From Eremophila alpestris peregrina (taxonomy: Eukaryota; Chordata; Aves; Passeriformes; Alaudidae), in contig WMCF01000009.1 of the NCBI GenBank assembly GCA_009792885.1, forward strand, positions 375,478 through 439,477: a stretch of DNA of 64,000 nt, written 5' to 3'. Of this stretch, positions 49,137 through 60,605 are shown piece by piece. The position numbers were made by a program, and so were the translations under genes. Within the stretch, counting starts at the first letter, position 1, and every line of letters begins with the position of its first letter. The notes beneath the pieces were generated by a model. The model saw only the letters and a program-made list of their open reading frames with translations, made no database searches and was not told where the DNA came from.

Positions 49137-49549
49137 AATAAGTGAACAACAGAACCAAAAGTGGTCAGTAAAGTCGACAGCACAAGGTAGATTGGTGTCA
49201 GGAAAGTAACCTACTCATGAACGGGAAGAAATATCCTGTACAAACAGCAGCGGGGACTGACCTGTCAACACTTATGATATTCAAAGTCATCATTTTTAAA
49301 CAAACAGCAAGGGTAAAACACATCATTACTGCATTACTGGCTAAGTACACTTTTGACTCAGAGTATGTTACAACTTTTGCACATAATTTCCAATTTTGAA
49401 GATGTAACTAAGAGCTGACTGTGTACATCACAGCCTTAATCCTAGTATCTGACTTTATCAAATGATGGGGTTCTCTTTCATTCCTGTACTCTATGTTATT
49501 GTGGAAATCAGTAGCATTTCCAATAAATTATAGATTGACCAGTACTAAA

Positions 49550-49625
49550 GGCTCTTTGAAAACCATACTCAGTCATCTCTTGCTGAACCCTTTTAAGCTT
49601 CTATTAGGCTCCTTTGAAAACCATA
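49550..49625. repeat. Direct repeat pair, about 18 bp
   Basis: GGCTCTTTGAAAACCATA (49550-49567) recurs with one extra C at 49607-49625, 57 bp apart. The copies are nearly identical, while the sequence between differs. They may reflect a small local duplication or the target-site duplication of something since decayed. Confidence 0.6.
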
Positions 49626-49628
49626 GAG

Positions 49629-49641
49629 TGCCCTCTGTTGA
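49629..49641 (-). promoter_or_regulatory. CTCF-like motif
   Basis: The minus strand reads TCAACAGAGGGCA, matching 11 of 13 positions of the CTCF core CCASYAGRKGGCR including the whole AGRKGGC part. It points away from the CTCF-like motif at 51576-51589. Motif evidence only. Confidence 0.35.
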
Positions 49642-51228
49642 CCAAAGCATATTCCTTTAACATATTACATATTTCATACAGAAAATGTTACAGTTTCATC
49701 TTTTCTAATGTTTCACTTTGAAAAATACTAATTTTGCAAAAGTGAATCTATTCCCTTAAAGACTGCTATTAGAATGCAGTTGTATAAAAACCCCAAAACT
49801 ACAACTGATTGCATTACTAAATATTTACTCATAATAGTGATGATTGGAAAGATACATACCTGGCAGTGCTAGCTGAGAGCAATTTCTTTCCCTGCATATG
49901 CACAGGTATGCATATGTCTGTTCATTGTCCTGAACATGCACATTTCTACTCATAGAATGAAAAAAATAGACTTTGGAGAAACTTGGAGCAGACACAGATA
50001 CTGCATGAGAGAGCACACAGAAAATGTGTGGTAAATGGTGATTGCTTAGTCCCACCATGTTCTCCCAAAAAGCAAAACAGCTGAGTGCAGATTTCAGCTC
50101 CCATGTTGTCTCCATATGACACAGAAAAATTGATGTCTTGGCTTGCTGGTGACTCTTCGAAAATAAGTTCCAGCAAGCCTTGATAAAACAGTAAATTTTC
50201 ATTGCAATTTCTGAGCAGGAATTCATAGGAGGATGAGAATAGTTCTATTTGTTTTCCCATAATTTTTCCTTTATCATCTGTTGGCTGAATGAAAGCATTG
50301 TTATACTTAGGATTATTGCACATATTAATTGATCAAGGATGTCACAACACTGACAGTGATTGGCTTGCATTAAAATATCTTCTGAAATAACATATAAAAT
50401 AACATCTTATATACTGCATTTAAATGTTGATAAAAAACCTCACATTTCATGATGAACATTGACATAAATATTAATTTATAATTAATCTAACCAATTAATT
50501 AAATAGTTCCGCTTCTCCTGTGTTGTTGCACAGATAATGATTCATTTTTGGAAGTGATTGTTCTGTGATATTTTGTTATAAAGGAAGACAAATTTCCACT
50601 ATTTTGTGTCCATTTGAATGTGTAGAAAATAAAGAAACAGTTATCTAGTTTGATTTCTCTTGCTGTATAAGGACTTCCATTCCAGTTGTTGAAGAAATGG
50701 ATCCTAATGCTGAATGTCTGTGTATTCAGAAATATGGTGGCAACTGTAAAACCACATGGACAATTCACCTGTTGGATCACGTTAAATCACTAGTAAATAG
50801 AGTAAATTAACATTTACTTCCTCATATAAAACATACAGACTTAAACCAGATGTCTGGAAATTAAAGAGGAAATATACAGAAACACAGTTCTTCACTAATC
50901 TCAGCTCTTTCTTGCATTGTATTTTTCTGCAAATTTGCTTCTTTCCCTAATCCTATAAATAAACCATATATTCATGAAATCAAGGTTTTATTAAGTTGGG
51001 AATATGGCAATATATTCTTTCTTTAAAGTACATTCATCATTATAATTTTTGCATAAGATATTCATCTTTCCAGGTACACAGATTGAATTCGGTTGTGAAA
51101 TGAAACATGTCAAATACATTTTTGTAGAGAGAGAGAAAAAAAAGGCAAATATCAAAAGAAAAACACAAGAGTGTTTTGGAAAATATAGTTAACTAAATTT
51201 GTAAAATAAAATTTAGTAGCATGCAGAA

Positions 51229-51268
51229 AGAAGAAAAAAAAAAACCAAAAAAATAAAAACAAAAAAAC
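51229..51268. repeat. A-rich low-complexity tract
   Basis: AAGAAA and AAAAC-type units, forty bases of almost pure A with C and T interruptions, about 220 bp before the CpG-dense block. Confidence 0.8.
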
Positions 51269-51489
51269 GCCCACAAACAGTCAGACAAAAAATAGCGACT
51301 GGCCTAATAGTCCTTGCATTTTTTAAAGGAAATTCTTACAGTCATGAAAAATAATGTAGTGTAGTACTGCCAAACTAGAAGGAAGTAAAACGCTTTGGAG
51401 TGCGTGCATTTAAAATGAGCTTTCTTGGGCTTATGAGAACAGCTTTTACGAACTCCCTCAGCAAGGATGGAATGAGTAAGTGGAAATCT

Positions 51490-51835
51490 CTGGCCGTACG
51501 GAGGGCCCTGAGTGCAGAACATTTCCATGACAACATGAAATCCTTGTCCCGTGTGCTCCCCTCCCGTCCCAGCGGCCACACGAGGGCGCTCTGCTGTTGT
51601 TTGTAACGCTCCAGCTGCTCCCGAGCTCAGCGATGCGCCGTCCTACAAGGAACACTTCCTCTTTTTTCCCTCTCTTTTCATCCCATTTCAAAGATTGTAT
51701 ATTTTACGGCTTTATATAACGAGGTGATGAAATGATGGAGCCAAAAATGCGTGATGTGTCACTGCACTTCTACGACAACTAGCTCAAGATCGGTCTCCCT
51801 ATTGCCACTGCGCTACTCGGGCGCTCGCAAACTGT
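51490..51835. promoter_or_regulatory. CpG-dense block, candidate promoter or insulator
   Basis: About 21 CpG dinucleotides fall within roughly 345 bp, far denser than the rest of the window, where long stretches have none. The block contains a CTCF-like motif (51576-51589), a TATATAA-like TTTATATAAC near 51711 and a second CpG cluster at 51790-51830. There is no convincing coding frame. It is the best candidate in the window for an unmethylated regulatory island, such as a promoter of an unannotated transcript, a CTCF-bound insulator or an enhancer. Confidence 0.4.
51576..51589 (+). promoter_or_regulatory. CTCF-like motif
   Basis: The plus strand reads CCACACGAGGGCGC, matching 12 of 14 positions of the degenerate CTCF core CCASYAGRKGGCRS, inside a CpG-dense block. 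With the minus-strand motif at 49629-49641 it forms a divergent pair, an arrangement described at topological domain boundaries. Binding is not shown by sequence alone. Confidence 0.45.
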
Positions 51836-54800
51836 TTTGTACTGTTGGGTGTGTGGGATACACCCAAACCCATCACTGAAGAGATTTGTTTTATCGACAG
51901 GTTGAACTCTTGGGCAGCATTAAAGAGAAGCAGAACTCACTCTTCTGAGTCACATCAGAAGTGGATGCAGAGCTCCTGTAGTACCTGAGAAGAGGGACTA
52001 CACCGAAGGAACATGGTGTGGGTGTAAACACACCTCCATGAAATCTGGGTTTTTTTCAGGCTATGCCTTGAATGCAGCATATTATACAGCCAGCAGACAG
52101 TTTTAAGTTGTATTCCTAGTACCTGACCCTGAAATATCTACTCTATGAGTCATTTTAAATCTGATACACAGCAGCATGAATATAGAATTTTTTTTCAATA
52201 TCTTTTCTATTGGAATAAATAATATTTTCTGCTGTACACAATAAGCAAAGAATATTAACATAAGTTTACAAGTATATTTATAAATTAGACACATAAAGCT
52301 ACCTTGTTTTTTTCAGTACCTTAGACCATATATAACTTTAAACAATGCAAGACTAATCTTCTAAGTAGATTTCCAAGTAAGCTTTCCAAGAAGAAAGCTA
52401 TCCAGGAAAATGCATAGAACTCATGCATCACTCCTTTTTAGAAGCACAGGGTGCTTTTCCTTGACAGCTGCATCACAGCAAGAGGAGGGACGCTGATGTT
52501 TTCCAGCTTTTTAGACTTGTGACAGTCTATCTCCATCTGGAAGCCCTTTCTCTGCACATCATCACTAACAAACCACAAGCAAGCTTTGTCCCTTTAGCTG
52601 AGCCTTTATCAGCCCCATACTGGGTATTGGTATACAGTGACACACAGAAAGATGGATAAAATTAACTCTTTAGTTGTGGATTGTCTGTGGCATGTTTTAA
52701 ATATTAACCACCTCTCCACATTCAATTTTTAATCTTCTTTCCTTCACCTTGACCACAGAAAGCACAACAGCTGGAGGGAAGTTTGATTTCCTTCATTGCA
52801 AGGCTCATCCCCTGCACCCCTTGAACAAAGAGGAATTTCCACTCCATATTATTGTATAACTGTGCATTCTTTGATAAAATCATCAGGAAAGGGCACACTC
52901 TCAGCAACAGCTACTGCATTGGTGGCAACTGCTGGAAGTATGCTGAATTAGATGGGCCAATCTGTTATTCTCACAGATAAATCTTTTCTCTTGTTTGAAA
53001 CAGGAAAACACACAGTTGAAAATTGCTCCTGGCTCTAAGTAATGAAAACACAATATATTCTCTTCATGCTGAATCCATCATAAGGTAAAAGTATATTAAG
53101 TCTCAAGTCAAATGACTTCCCAATTAGCCAGCCAGGTTTGTATCCATGAAAAATGCAAATTACAGATGAGTGATGAGATCTTGTATATGTGTTACTATTT
53201 TGCAGCCTCAGACTTTTCAGCTGGAACGGTAGTAATAAATAATGTTTCTGAGTGCTCATGCTGTGAAATTGCTTGCTGTTGTGAATACATCTCTTCACTG
53301 CCTGCAGGTGCAGCAGTGAAAGTACAGGCACTCTTAATCACCCTCAAAGTGATGAAAGGGAAAAAAGGAAAGATCCTTCCTGGTAATGTCTTTCATGTAA
53401 ATCCAATGAATCCAGATAATATGTTATCTTCAGGAACTCAGCAGTGCACCTGGTTAGAGGATGGATTTGTCAGATATCCTTTCCCTCTCCTCCTGCCTCT
53501 TAGAAAGGTCCTTATTTCATACTGGAAAGAGCTCTGACCATTTTTAGAGTGATCAGGCAAAGATGTTAGCACGTAGTTACCTATGAAGGGACCAGCCTAT
53601 CACGTTCTAGACAGCCCTTTCCTGCAGGCAGATGCTGTTGGTGGTCACTACATGGCTCAACAGTAACTCCTTTCCTCAAGGGTGCTAAAATGGCAGCCTT
53701 GAAATGTAAGGCAGTTTACTCTCCCCTTCAAGGTGAGAGTCTCATGTAGAAGTTAGAGTTAATACAATTTATGATGCACATATTTCTTGTGTGGCAAATA
53801 AACTACTGCAAATATATCTCATGTATTACAGAGAACAGTTGTACATTAAAAATTTCCATCTTTAATCCCTTCTGAAGATGATGTCTGACTCTCCAGTTAA
53901 TTTTATGCCATTGTCTGACTCATGCCTTCCTACCTTGTGCCTGTTCTTAAAGGTGTCAAATGGAATGTTGTATTAAGTCAGAATAATGGGAGCAAAGATG
54001 TTTGGCAGAACAAGTCTGGCATTTTTCTGAAGGGACAATACAACTTATAAAATGTCTGAGAGTGGCAACCTGAACATTTCCCACTCTATTTTCCAGTTTT
54101 GCAAGGAAAACTTGTGTATTCTTTGCACAACTGAGGAAACTGCCTGAAAAACACAGGACAGTTGGTAAAATGCTCAATTAAGTTGAAACAGATGTTGGTC
54201 CTCCTGTGTTTCATGTGTTCTACTTGGTAGCTTTTCTCCATAGTTTCCCTAGATGTAATAGGAATGAAAATATTATGAGCTTAACACATTGGTCTGATGA
54301 GTTTTATTTCACTCAGCCTTGCAAAGTGCTTTAAGAACCTAGCTGATGTCAGCAAAATACAGGAGAGGCTTTTTGTCCTCTCTCTTTCATTTTTATTGTG
54401 CCTGGAAATAATAATGTTGTAAAAAAATTATATTCATGTTGTCTTTGAAAATAAAGAAAGGGTTGGAATATTTTGCAATTAAGATAACTTCCATTTGTGA
54501 AATTCAGCAACAATCAATCCTCACACAATAAAAAAAATCATGTGATGTATCTGTGACAGTTACACAAAGAAAAATAATTTAATTTATCTTGCACATAGTT
54601 GCTGTTCTCCATTTGAAACACTTCTGTCAGCTGTATGTGATAACATCTGCCATCTGTGTATATAGTGATAAAAGAAAAACCAGACTAGAACATCTACATT
54701 TCTATTACCTCAAGAACTGATTTTTTCAGCTTTTCCATAAAAAACTCAGGTCTGACTTAGCTGAAGGATTAGGTAGCTCCATCAAAACACTTGTTGCTGC

Positions 54801-56599
54801 AGTAGCAGATTTTCTGCTGTGCACTTCATGCTCTTTCTTATTTTTCCAGTAGCACCACGATAGTGCTACCCAGATTGTATACTTGAGACACACGTTTTTG
54901 GCAAAACTGAAGAATTCAAATATTAGCATCACTTCTGGACATTCATAAACAGCTAGAGAATTCCTAAAATTTTAAAAATACATTGTACATTAGAAAAATA
55001 TGAAACTAGAAGTGGGATTGACAAGAAATACTTGTAAGGAGCCATGAAGCTGTTAACAGGTTGCTGTTATCTCCAAAAGCAGAAATGTTAAATCTTACCA
55101 AAAAATAATGAAATTCAGTTATTGATAATTCAGTAAGAAATCCAAGCTTGTTGAATCAGGAGGTATGAGATCAAAGCACCCAAGGGGCTTGGGGTCTGCT
55201 CTACTGTGGCTTTTAGAGGAAGATTTTCATAGCCTGGAAAATGTTTTCTGCTGCTATTTCTGCCAGATCTCATCTATATTGCTATATTAAGACTACACTT
55301 CATGAAAATCAGTCTCTGGTTTTTTTTCAGGACTGGAGGTATATGGCCAGTAACAATAAGTTAATGATGAAAGCAAAGTTGGAAAGATGTTAAAATATTT
55401 TTTGAGGTATTTCTTTGGGTAATTTTAAAAACAACTGAGGAAAGCAAAACTTTTTAGTGTTTTATTTCAACAAAAGTGTTTCCACAGAAACCATTTGGGA
55501 GCAAGAGGAATAGGACAGGAAACAAGCAGATATTGCCAAAATTCTGTTCTAAAGATGTGAAGAAATGAAAAGGAAACAATGTCTTCTGTCAGACAATATT
55601 TTTTAACATTAATTACAAGTTTCACCACCATGAAGAGCTTCAGGAGGTTTAGCTCATTATCTATGTTTCAAAGGTAGCAGAAGTTTTAGGAGGACATGCA
55701 AAAGAGAGGGTTCTGCCAGTTTTATCAGGAAGATGTGGAGGCTGAAAAGATGTGTGTTGCAGATGTGACTGTGTTTCCTTTGATAAATAAATCAAAGTCT
55801 TTTACTCAGATCTTTCTGAATTTCTCTTCTTTGCATGCAGTTAAGGAAATATTGGTGGAAGAGAGATCAGGGGAAGGAGGAATACAAGTAAAGGCTGGTA
55901 ATTATCAGCCAAACTCCCTCTTTTCTCATAGGCTTTGTATGGGGCACTTGGGTGTACCATTAGAGGAAAAGCAAAGCCTACAAACGGTTGTCTTCAGTGA
56001 AGAGAGTAATGACCTTACCTTTCCATCACCATATATGCAGCTGGATAAACAGAGAATGATGGTGACAAACAGCTGACAGTAGGGTTTACACTCCTTCAGA
56101 TGTCTGCCTTCTATATCTCACCTAGTGCCTCACTACCACTGCTGAGAAAGTAAGTCTCAGTCAACATTCGAATAAATTTTATTTTTTAAAATTATTTTAA
56201 TTCATCTTGCTTAAGGCCTGTCTGCATGGCAAGGTTAAGAAGAAATGTGCAGGGCTTGGTTTTTCAACTGGAATATACAGTCTGCTTACAGCAACTCTAA
56301 TTTGTCTTTGATACTATTTTTAATAAATTAAAAATTTATTTCTTGGAACTAAGTTACGCTGAACTCTAAAATATCGGTGAGGCTACATCAAAATTTTATC
56401 AAATACAAGACACAAATCATCACTGGTGACTCTCTGAACTGACCCAAAATCAGATGGCTGTGGTGAAGTATTGTCAAATCAAAATGAATACAGCCTGTTG
56501 CTCTTCTCCATGCAGGGGTACAACTGCAGGATGTTAAGTTTAGACTCTGCGAGCTGTGAATGAAGTCCCACGGTCACTTTCATTATCTAAAGGTTATCT

Positions 56600-56658
56600 G
56601 AGGGTTGTGAGTGGCAGTTGTTTTAGATGAACATTGAAGGTGCCTTCCAATTGAAACA
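56600..56658 (+). mobile_element. CR1 LINE 3'-terminal remnant
   Basis: Diverged CR1 tail: GAGGGTTGTGAGTGGCAG, then a GATGAACATTGAAGGTGCC block and TTCCAATTGAAACATTCT, corresponding to the region just before the CR1 terminal repeat. It runs straight into the ATTCT array that follows. Confidence 0.65.
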
Positions 56659-56723
56659 TTCTGTTCTGTTCTATTCTATTCTATTCTGTTCTATTCTATT
56701 CTATTCTATTCTATTCTATTCTT
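56659..56723. repeat. (TTCTA/TTCTG)n pentanucleotide microsatellite
   Basis: About twelve units of TTCTA or TTCTG follow directly after the CR1 tail. CR1 elements end in short tandem repeats of ATTCTATG type, so this array most likely grew from that tail by slippage after insertion. Confidence 0.92.
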
Positions 56724-57411
56724 CTCTGCTCTGTGTCAGTAGATTACCCAGAATATACACCACACAACATATTCCTCTCTATAGTTAGCTCACTCATTTC
56801 TAAGCTAGGCATCTTCTTTGGAATCACTGTTAACTGTATAAAACCTTAAATTTCCAGAAAGTGATGATGAAAATTCATGTGTCCAACTAAATGAACTGCA
56901 GTTCTTAACAAGGAAATTTAATTTCACTGAAATACCTGTCAACATTTTTTCCATGACTTAAAATATGTCTAGTTTGCATGAAAGGTTAAGCCTGATGGAT
57001 TCTTATGTTTTCTAAATTCTTGCTTTCTGGAGAGCAAGAGATTCAAAATATCTGGATGTGAGAAATATGCAGGAAACAAAACATGTGAAACAATCATGAC
57101 AAAACCTGACACAGAGAAAAATTTGCCCTCCAGATGCTGAAAAAAAAGATACATCCTTTCGCATCTTGAAAACTGAAACATTAACTCATTAACCCCTTAT
57201 TGGAAATACAAATAAAGAGGTCTGAGTCTTTAGCTGTCTAATATCAACCTTTTCAGATCATACTTTTCTCTCTTTAAATTTAGACCACATATTTCAGCAT
57301 CAATAAATTGATTCATATAGAAATCACTTACACCACCAGTATTGCTCATATTTGCTGTCAAGAACATGAAAACTCCTGCTTGAGCAACTGCTCTCCTTTA
57401 GCAACAAGAAG
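56724..57411. other. Unique non-coding DNA
   Basis: Nothing recognised between the two CR1 insertions. A 70-codon minus frame (56969-57181) matches nothing known. Confidence 0.55.
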
Positions 57412-58442
57412 ATCCACTTAGTAGATGAGGGGAAAGTTGTAGATGTGTCTACCTGGACTTCAGTTACACTTTTGCCACTATTTCCCATGTAATTCTGCTG
57501 GAGAAACTACTGCTCATGGTTTGGGCAGGTAAAAAAAAATGCTTCATGGGTAAAAAATATGGCTGAATGTCCAGGTCCAGGGTGGTGGTGACTGGAGTTA
57601 CACGTAGCTGGTGGCCAGCCACAAGTGGCATTCAGCAGGACTCACTATTGGGATCAGTCCTGTTTAAGATTTTTATCAATGATGCGGATGAGGGGAAAAA
57701 GTGCCTCTTTTATGAGTTTGCAAACAGCACTGGGTTGGGCAGGAATGTTGATCTGATGGAGGGCAGGAAGGGTCTACAGAGGGATCTGGAGAGGCTGGAT
57801 CAATGGCATGAGGTCAGTTGTATGAGGTTCAAGAGGACCAAAAACACTACAGGCTGGAAACCTCCCTGATGAAAAAACATCTGGGGGTGCTGGTCAACAG
57901 CAGCTGAACATGAGCCAGGAGGGAGCCAAGGGGGCCAAGAAGGCCAATGCCTGCCTGGCTTGGATCAAGGATAGTGTGGCAGGACCAGGGCAGTGATTGT
58001 CCCCTGTACTCAGCACTGATGAGGCCTCAAATCTTGTGATCAGTTTTGGTCCCTCACTGAAAGAAAGATGTTGAGGTGCTGAAGTGAGTCCAGAGAAGGG
58101 CAAAGGAGCTGGGGAAGGATCTGAATCACATGCAGAGTGACTAATGGGGAGCACCTGAGGGAGCTATGGCTGTTTAACCTGAAGAAAAGGAGGCTCAGAA
58201 GGGACCTTCTTGATCTCTACCTGAAAGGAGGCTGTGGCCAGGTGAGGGTCGGTGTCTTGTCCCAAGTAACAAGACATAGTACAAGAGGAAATGGCCTCAA
58301 GTTATGCCAGGGAAGGTTTAGATTGGATATTAGGAAAAGTTTCTTCACAGAGAGAGTTGCTAAGCACTGGAACAGGTTGTCCAGGGAAGTGGTAGGATCA
58401 TCATCACCAGAGGTATTTGAGACATGTAGATGTGACTCCTAG
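57412..58442 (+). pseudogene. CR1 ORF2 (reverse transcriptase) remnant
   Basis: A decayed C-terminal half of the CR1 endonuclease/reverse-transcriptase. The open stretch at 57567-57869 keeps the order of CR1 RT blocks: a degraded form of the GVPQGSVLGP box (GIQQDSLLGS), then VLFKIFINDADEG. The FADD catalytic box reads FANS, so both catalytic aspartates are lost. About 60 bp is deleted just after MRFKRTKN. A second open stretch (58137-58442) keeps the extreme C-terminus, including RFRLDIRKSFFTERVAKHW. Frameshifts separate the two. It cannot encode an active enzyme. Confidence 0.93.
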
Positions 58443-58541
58443 GCTCATGGTTTAACAGTGGACTTGTCAGTGCTGGGTCAAGAGTTGGACTCCATGGTCT
58501 TAGAGGTCTTGTTCAATCTTAACAGTTCTATGATTCTATGA
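57412..58541 (+). mobile_element. CR1 LINE, 5'-truncated, about 1.1 kb
   Basis: The largest transposon copy in the window. It begins inside the reverse-transcriptase part of ORF2 (GATGAGGGGAAAGTTGTAG followed by CTACCTGGACTTCAG), runs through the ORF2 C-terminus and the 3' untranslated region, and ends in the diagnostic TCTATGATTCTATG repeat at 58528-58541. The upstream part of ORF2, ORF1 and the promoter are absent. The coding region is broken by stops, frameshifts and a deletion, so the copy is dead. It was presumably inserted by target-primed reverse transcription. Confidence 0.97.
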
Positions 58542-59486
58542 AAAGTGAACAAAATTTCTACTTCCCTTTCCCCTACAGAATGATTTTATCGTAGACAATG
58601 ATATCAGATATTTTATGTACATGAACATTTATTTAAATTATCATATATCTAACATGGTAGTTCTTATTCCTTATTTTATCTCTTTACATAGTAAGGGATG
58701 ACATCATTTTAATATGGCTTGAACCAACTGTGCTTGAAAATTAGGTTTCATTTTAAAATGACCCAAAACAGAAACTGAGATTGTAAGTGAAGATATGCAT
58801 ATCCAAGAGGAGAGGAGAAAACGTTCAGTACAACATATTGTTCTCTGATTTACCAAATCAAGCATCATGTAATTGAGAAGTCCCTTTTTCAGTGTGTCTT
58901 TCAGGATTTCAGTATTAGTACATTCTTTAACTTTTTCTAGGTAGGTAGAAAGAGGACGATGACATTATACCTGGTTGCTGTCTGATTTTCAGCTTTGTGT
59001 GAATTAGCCATTAAATCAATCCAGTATAATATTCCCTCTGTTTCCCTAGGAGAAGCACTGTGGCTGTCCAAGGCCAGTTTGGTGTCTCAGCAGAGGGGCA
59101 GGTCCCTGTGCTCATCCAAGGCCTCTGAGAGGGGCTGTTGTCACAAAACTGCTGTCAACTATGAAATGAATGACCTGAGAGACAAGCAGAGCTGTCACAT
59201 ACATGGCTACAATTCCCCATTAGTAAAGATTTTCCAGGAGCACAAATATGCATTATCTGACAGCTGCTTCTGCAATACCACCTGAAAGTGACTTACAGCC
59301 AGATCTTCCAGTAAATCTGAAAGGGATCCCAAAGATCAGTCTCAGGATAGGGATAGACAAAATACAATACAGGGGACCCAAATGAGGGGTTTTTTATTTT
59401 AAAATCTCCCACACCTTTCTTTCCAGAGTCAATGATTTGAATTGCAATCTGTACAAGACATAAAATACTTAATACATGCTCTGCTC

Positions 59487-59503
59487 TTTTTTTTTTTTTT
59501 TTT
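59487..59503. repeat. Poly(T) tract (17 T)
   Basis: A short homopolymer. No retroposon body was recognised. Confidence 0.88.
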
Positions 59504-60505
59504 AATTTTAAGGCAGCTCATAAATTTATTGCAGTCTTATGGCATACCATTCAGATTGATTTATGGGACACAGCTCAGATTTCTTATAGCTGAATTACCA
59601 AGTACAAACCAGGTACACCATCCCATTAAAAATGAATTTACTATGGGAACTGCACATTGAAAGTTAAATAATGGCTTGATTTCCAAGCTGAAACTGAAAT
59701 ATTTGCTTTTCTGCCAACTAATCCAAAACAGTCTATGAATAATTGCATTACCTTTGCTTTCAAAATGTTGTTTATTTTCACTGAAGGTCATAGTCTTTGG
59801 GGAAAAATTTCAGAATAATGAGCATTACTTTACATACTCTGACCTGTAGTGTCACCACTGTCACACCTGTGCACTGAACAGGTTGGCACCAGAACTTAGT
59901 TATGCTGAAGGGTATTTTGATTTTATTTTAAAAATAAGACATTTTTATTTTATTTTCAGGGAAATTTTGCATATGTATACATACATGTAAACAGCTTCAA
60001 TTCACATGAACTGCAAAATCATGAATGAGTTCCAGATCAACAAAATCTGGAAGAAAAAAGTTCTTAATCCCAGAAAGTGTGCCATTACAAGTTAACTCAC
60101 ATTTCATAGGAAGCAATATTTAAGCTAATGTCCTAAAGAGTAAGCACAAAAAAAGAAGTGTGAGATTCTCCTTTTTATATTCTTTCTTCCACCAGTCTGA
60201 TCTTAACAGAATGTATGGTGATAGAAGAATGATTCAGTGTAGCTATATCTCAGTGTTTCTATTCTGCACTCTATAAGGATAACAGTGAAAATGAAGGGTC
60301 CCAGCCTGAGCTGCAGACACGCTCCTCATTTTAATTTCTAAAATTTTCTGAATGTTCACTTAATGTTCTTAGGATTGAAGAGAAGATTCACTTTGAAAAG
60401 AAGGTCTCTGTAGAATCTTTCATCAGAAGGTATGAAAACCTTGCCTAACATGTAAGAAGTGATGAAATAAGAAACCATCAGATTTTGAAGTATTATAGCT
60501 CCTAA

Positions 60506-60605
60506 AATAAAGAGAAAAACACAAAGAAAAATAAAGGAAAAAAACAAAAGAAGAAGAAAGGAAAAAAATTAGAAAAAATAAATAAAAGAGAATGAGAGAG
60601 ACAGT
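60506..60605. repeat. A-rich / purine-rich low-complexity tract
   Basis: About 100 bases made almost only of A and G with a few C and T (AAAGAAAAATAAAGG-type units), ending in GAGAGAGACAG. No ordered repeat unit. Confidence 0.85.

Larger units (their letters stand above)
44989..56599. other. Unique non-coding DNA with two candidate regulatory blocks
   Basis: More than 11 kb without a recognised transposon. Frames of 126-141 codons at 53112-53537 (plus) and 55696-56076 (plus), and two overlapping minus frames at 49825-50323, are unrecognised and within chance length. Candidate regulatory blocks at 47.4-47.8 kb and 51.49-51.84 kb are listed separately. A stem of GTAGCAC/GTGCTAC with a 7-base loop lies at 54849-54869. 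Confidence 0.5.

Noticed and set aside
49825..50323. Two overlapping minus-strand frames of 133 and 125 codons
   Set aside because: Different frames of the same DNA cannot both be conventional genes; neither shows homology or splice support. The overlap reflects locally few stop trinucleotides.
53112..53537. 141-codon plus-strand frame
   Set aside because: Unrecognised, overlapped by an opposing 98-codon frame, and of chance length.
55696..56076. 126-codon plus-strand frame
   Set aside because: No homology, no flanking signals, chance length.
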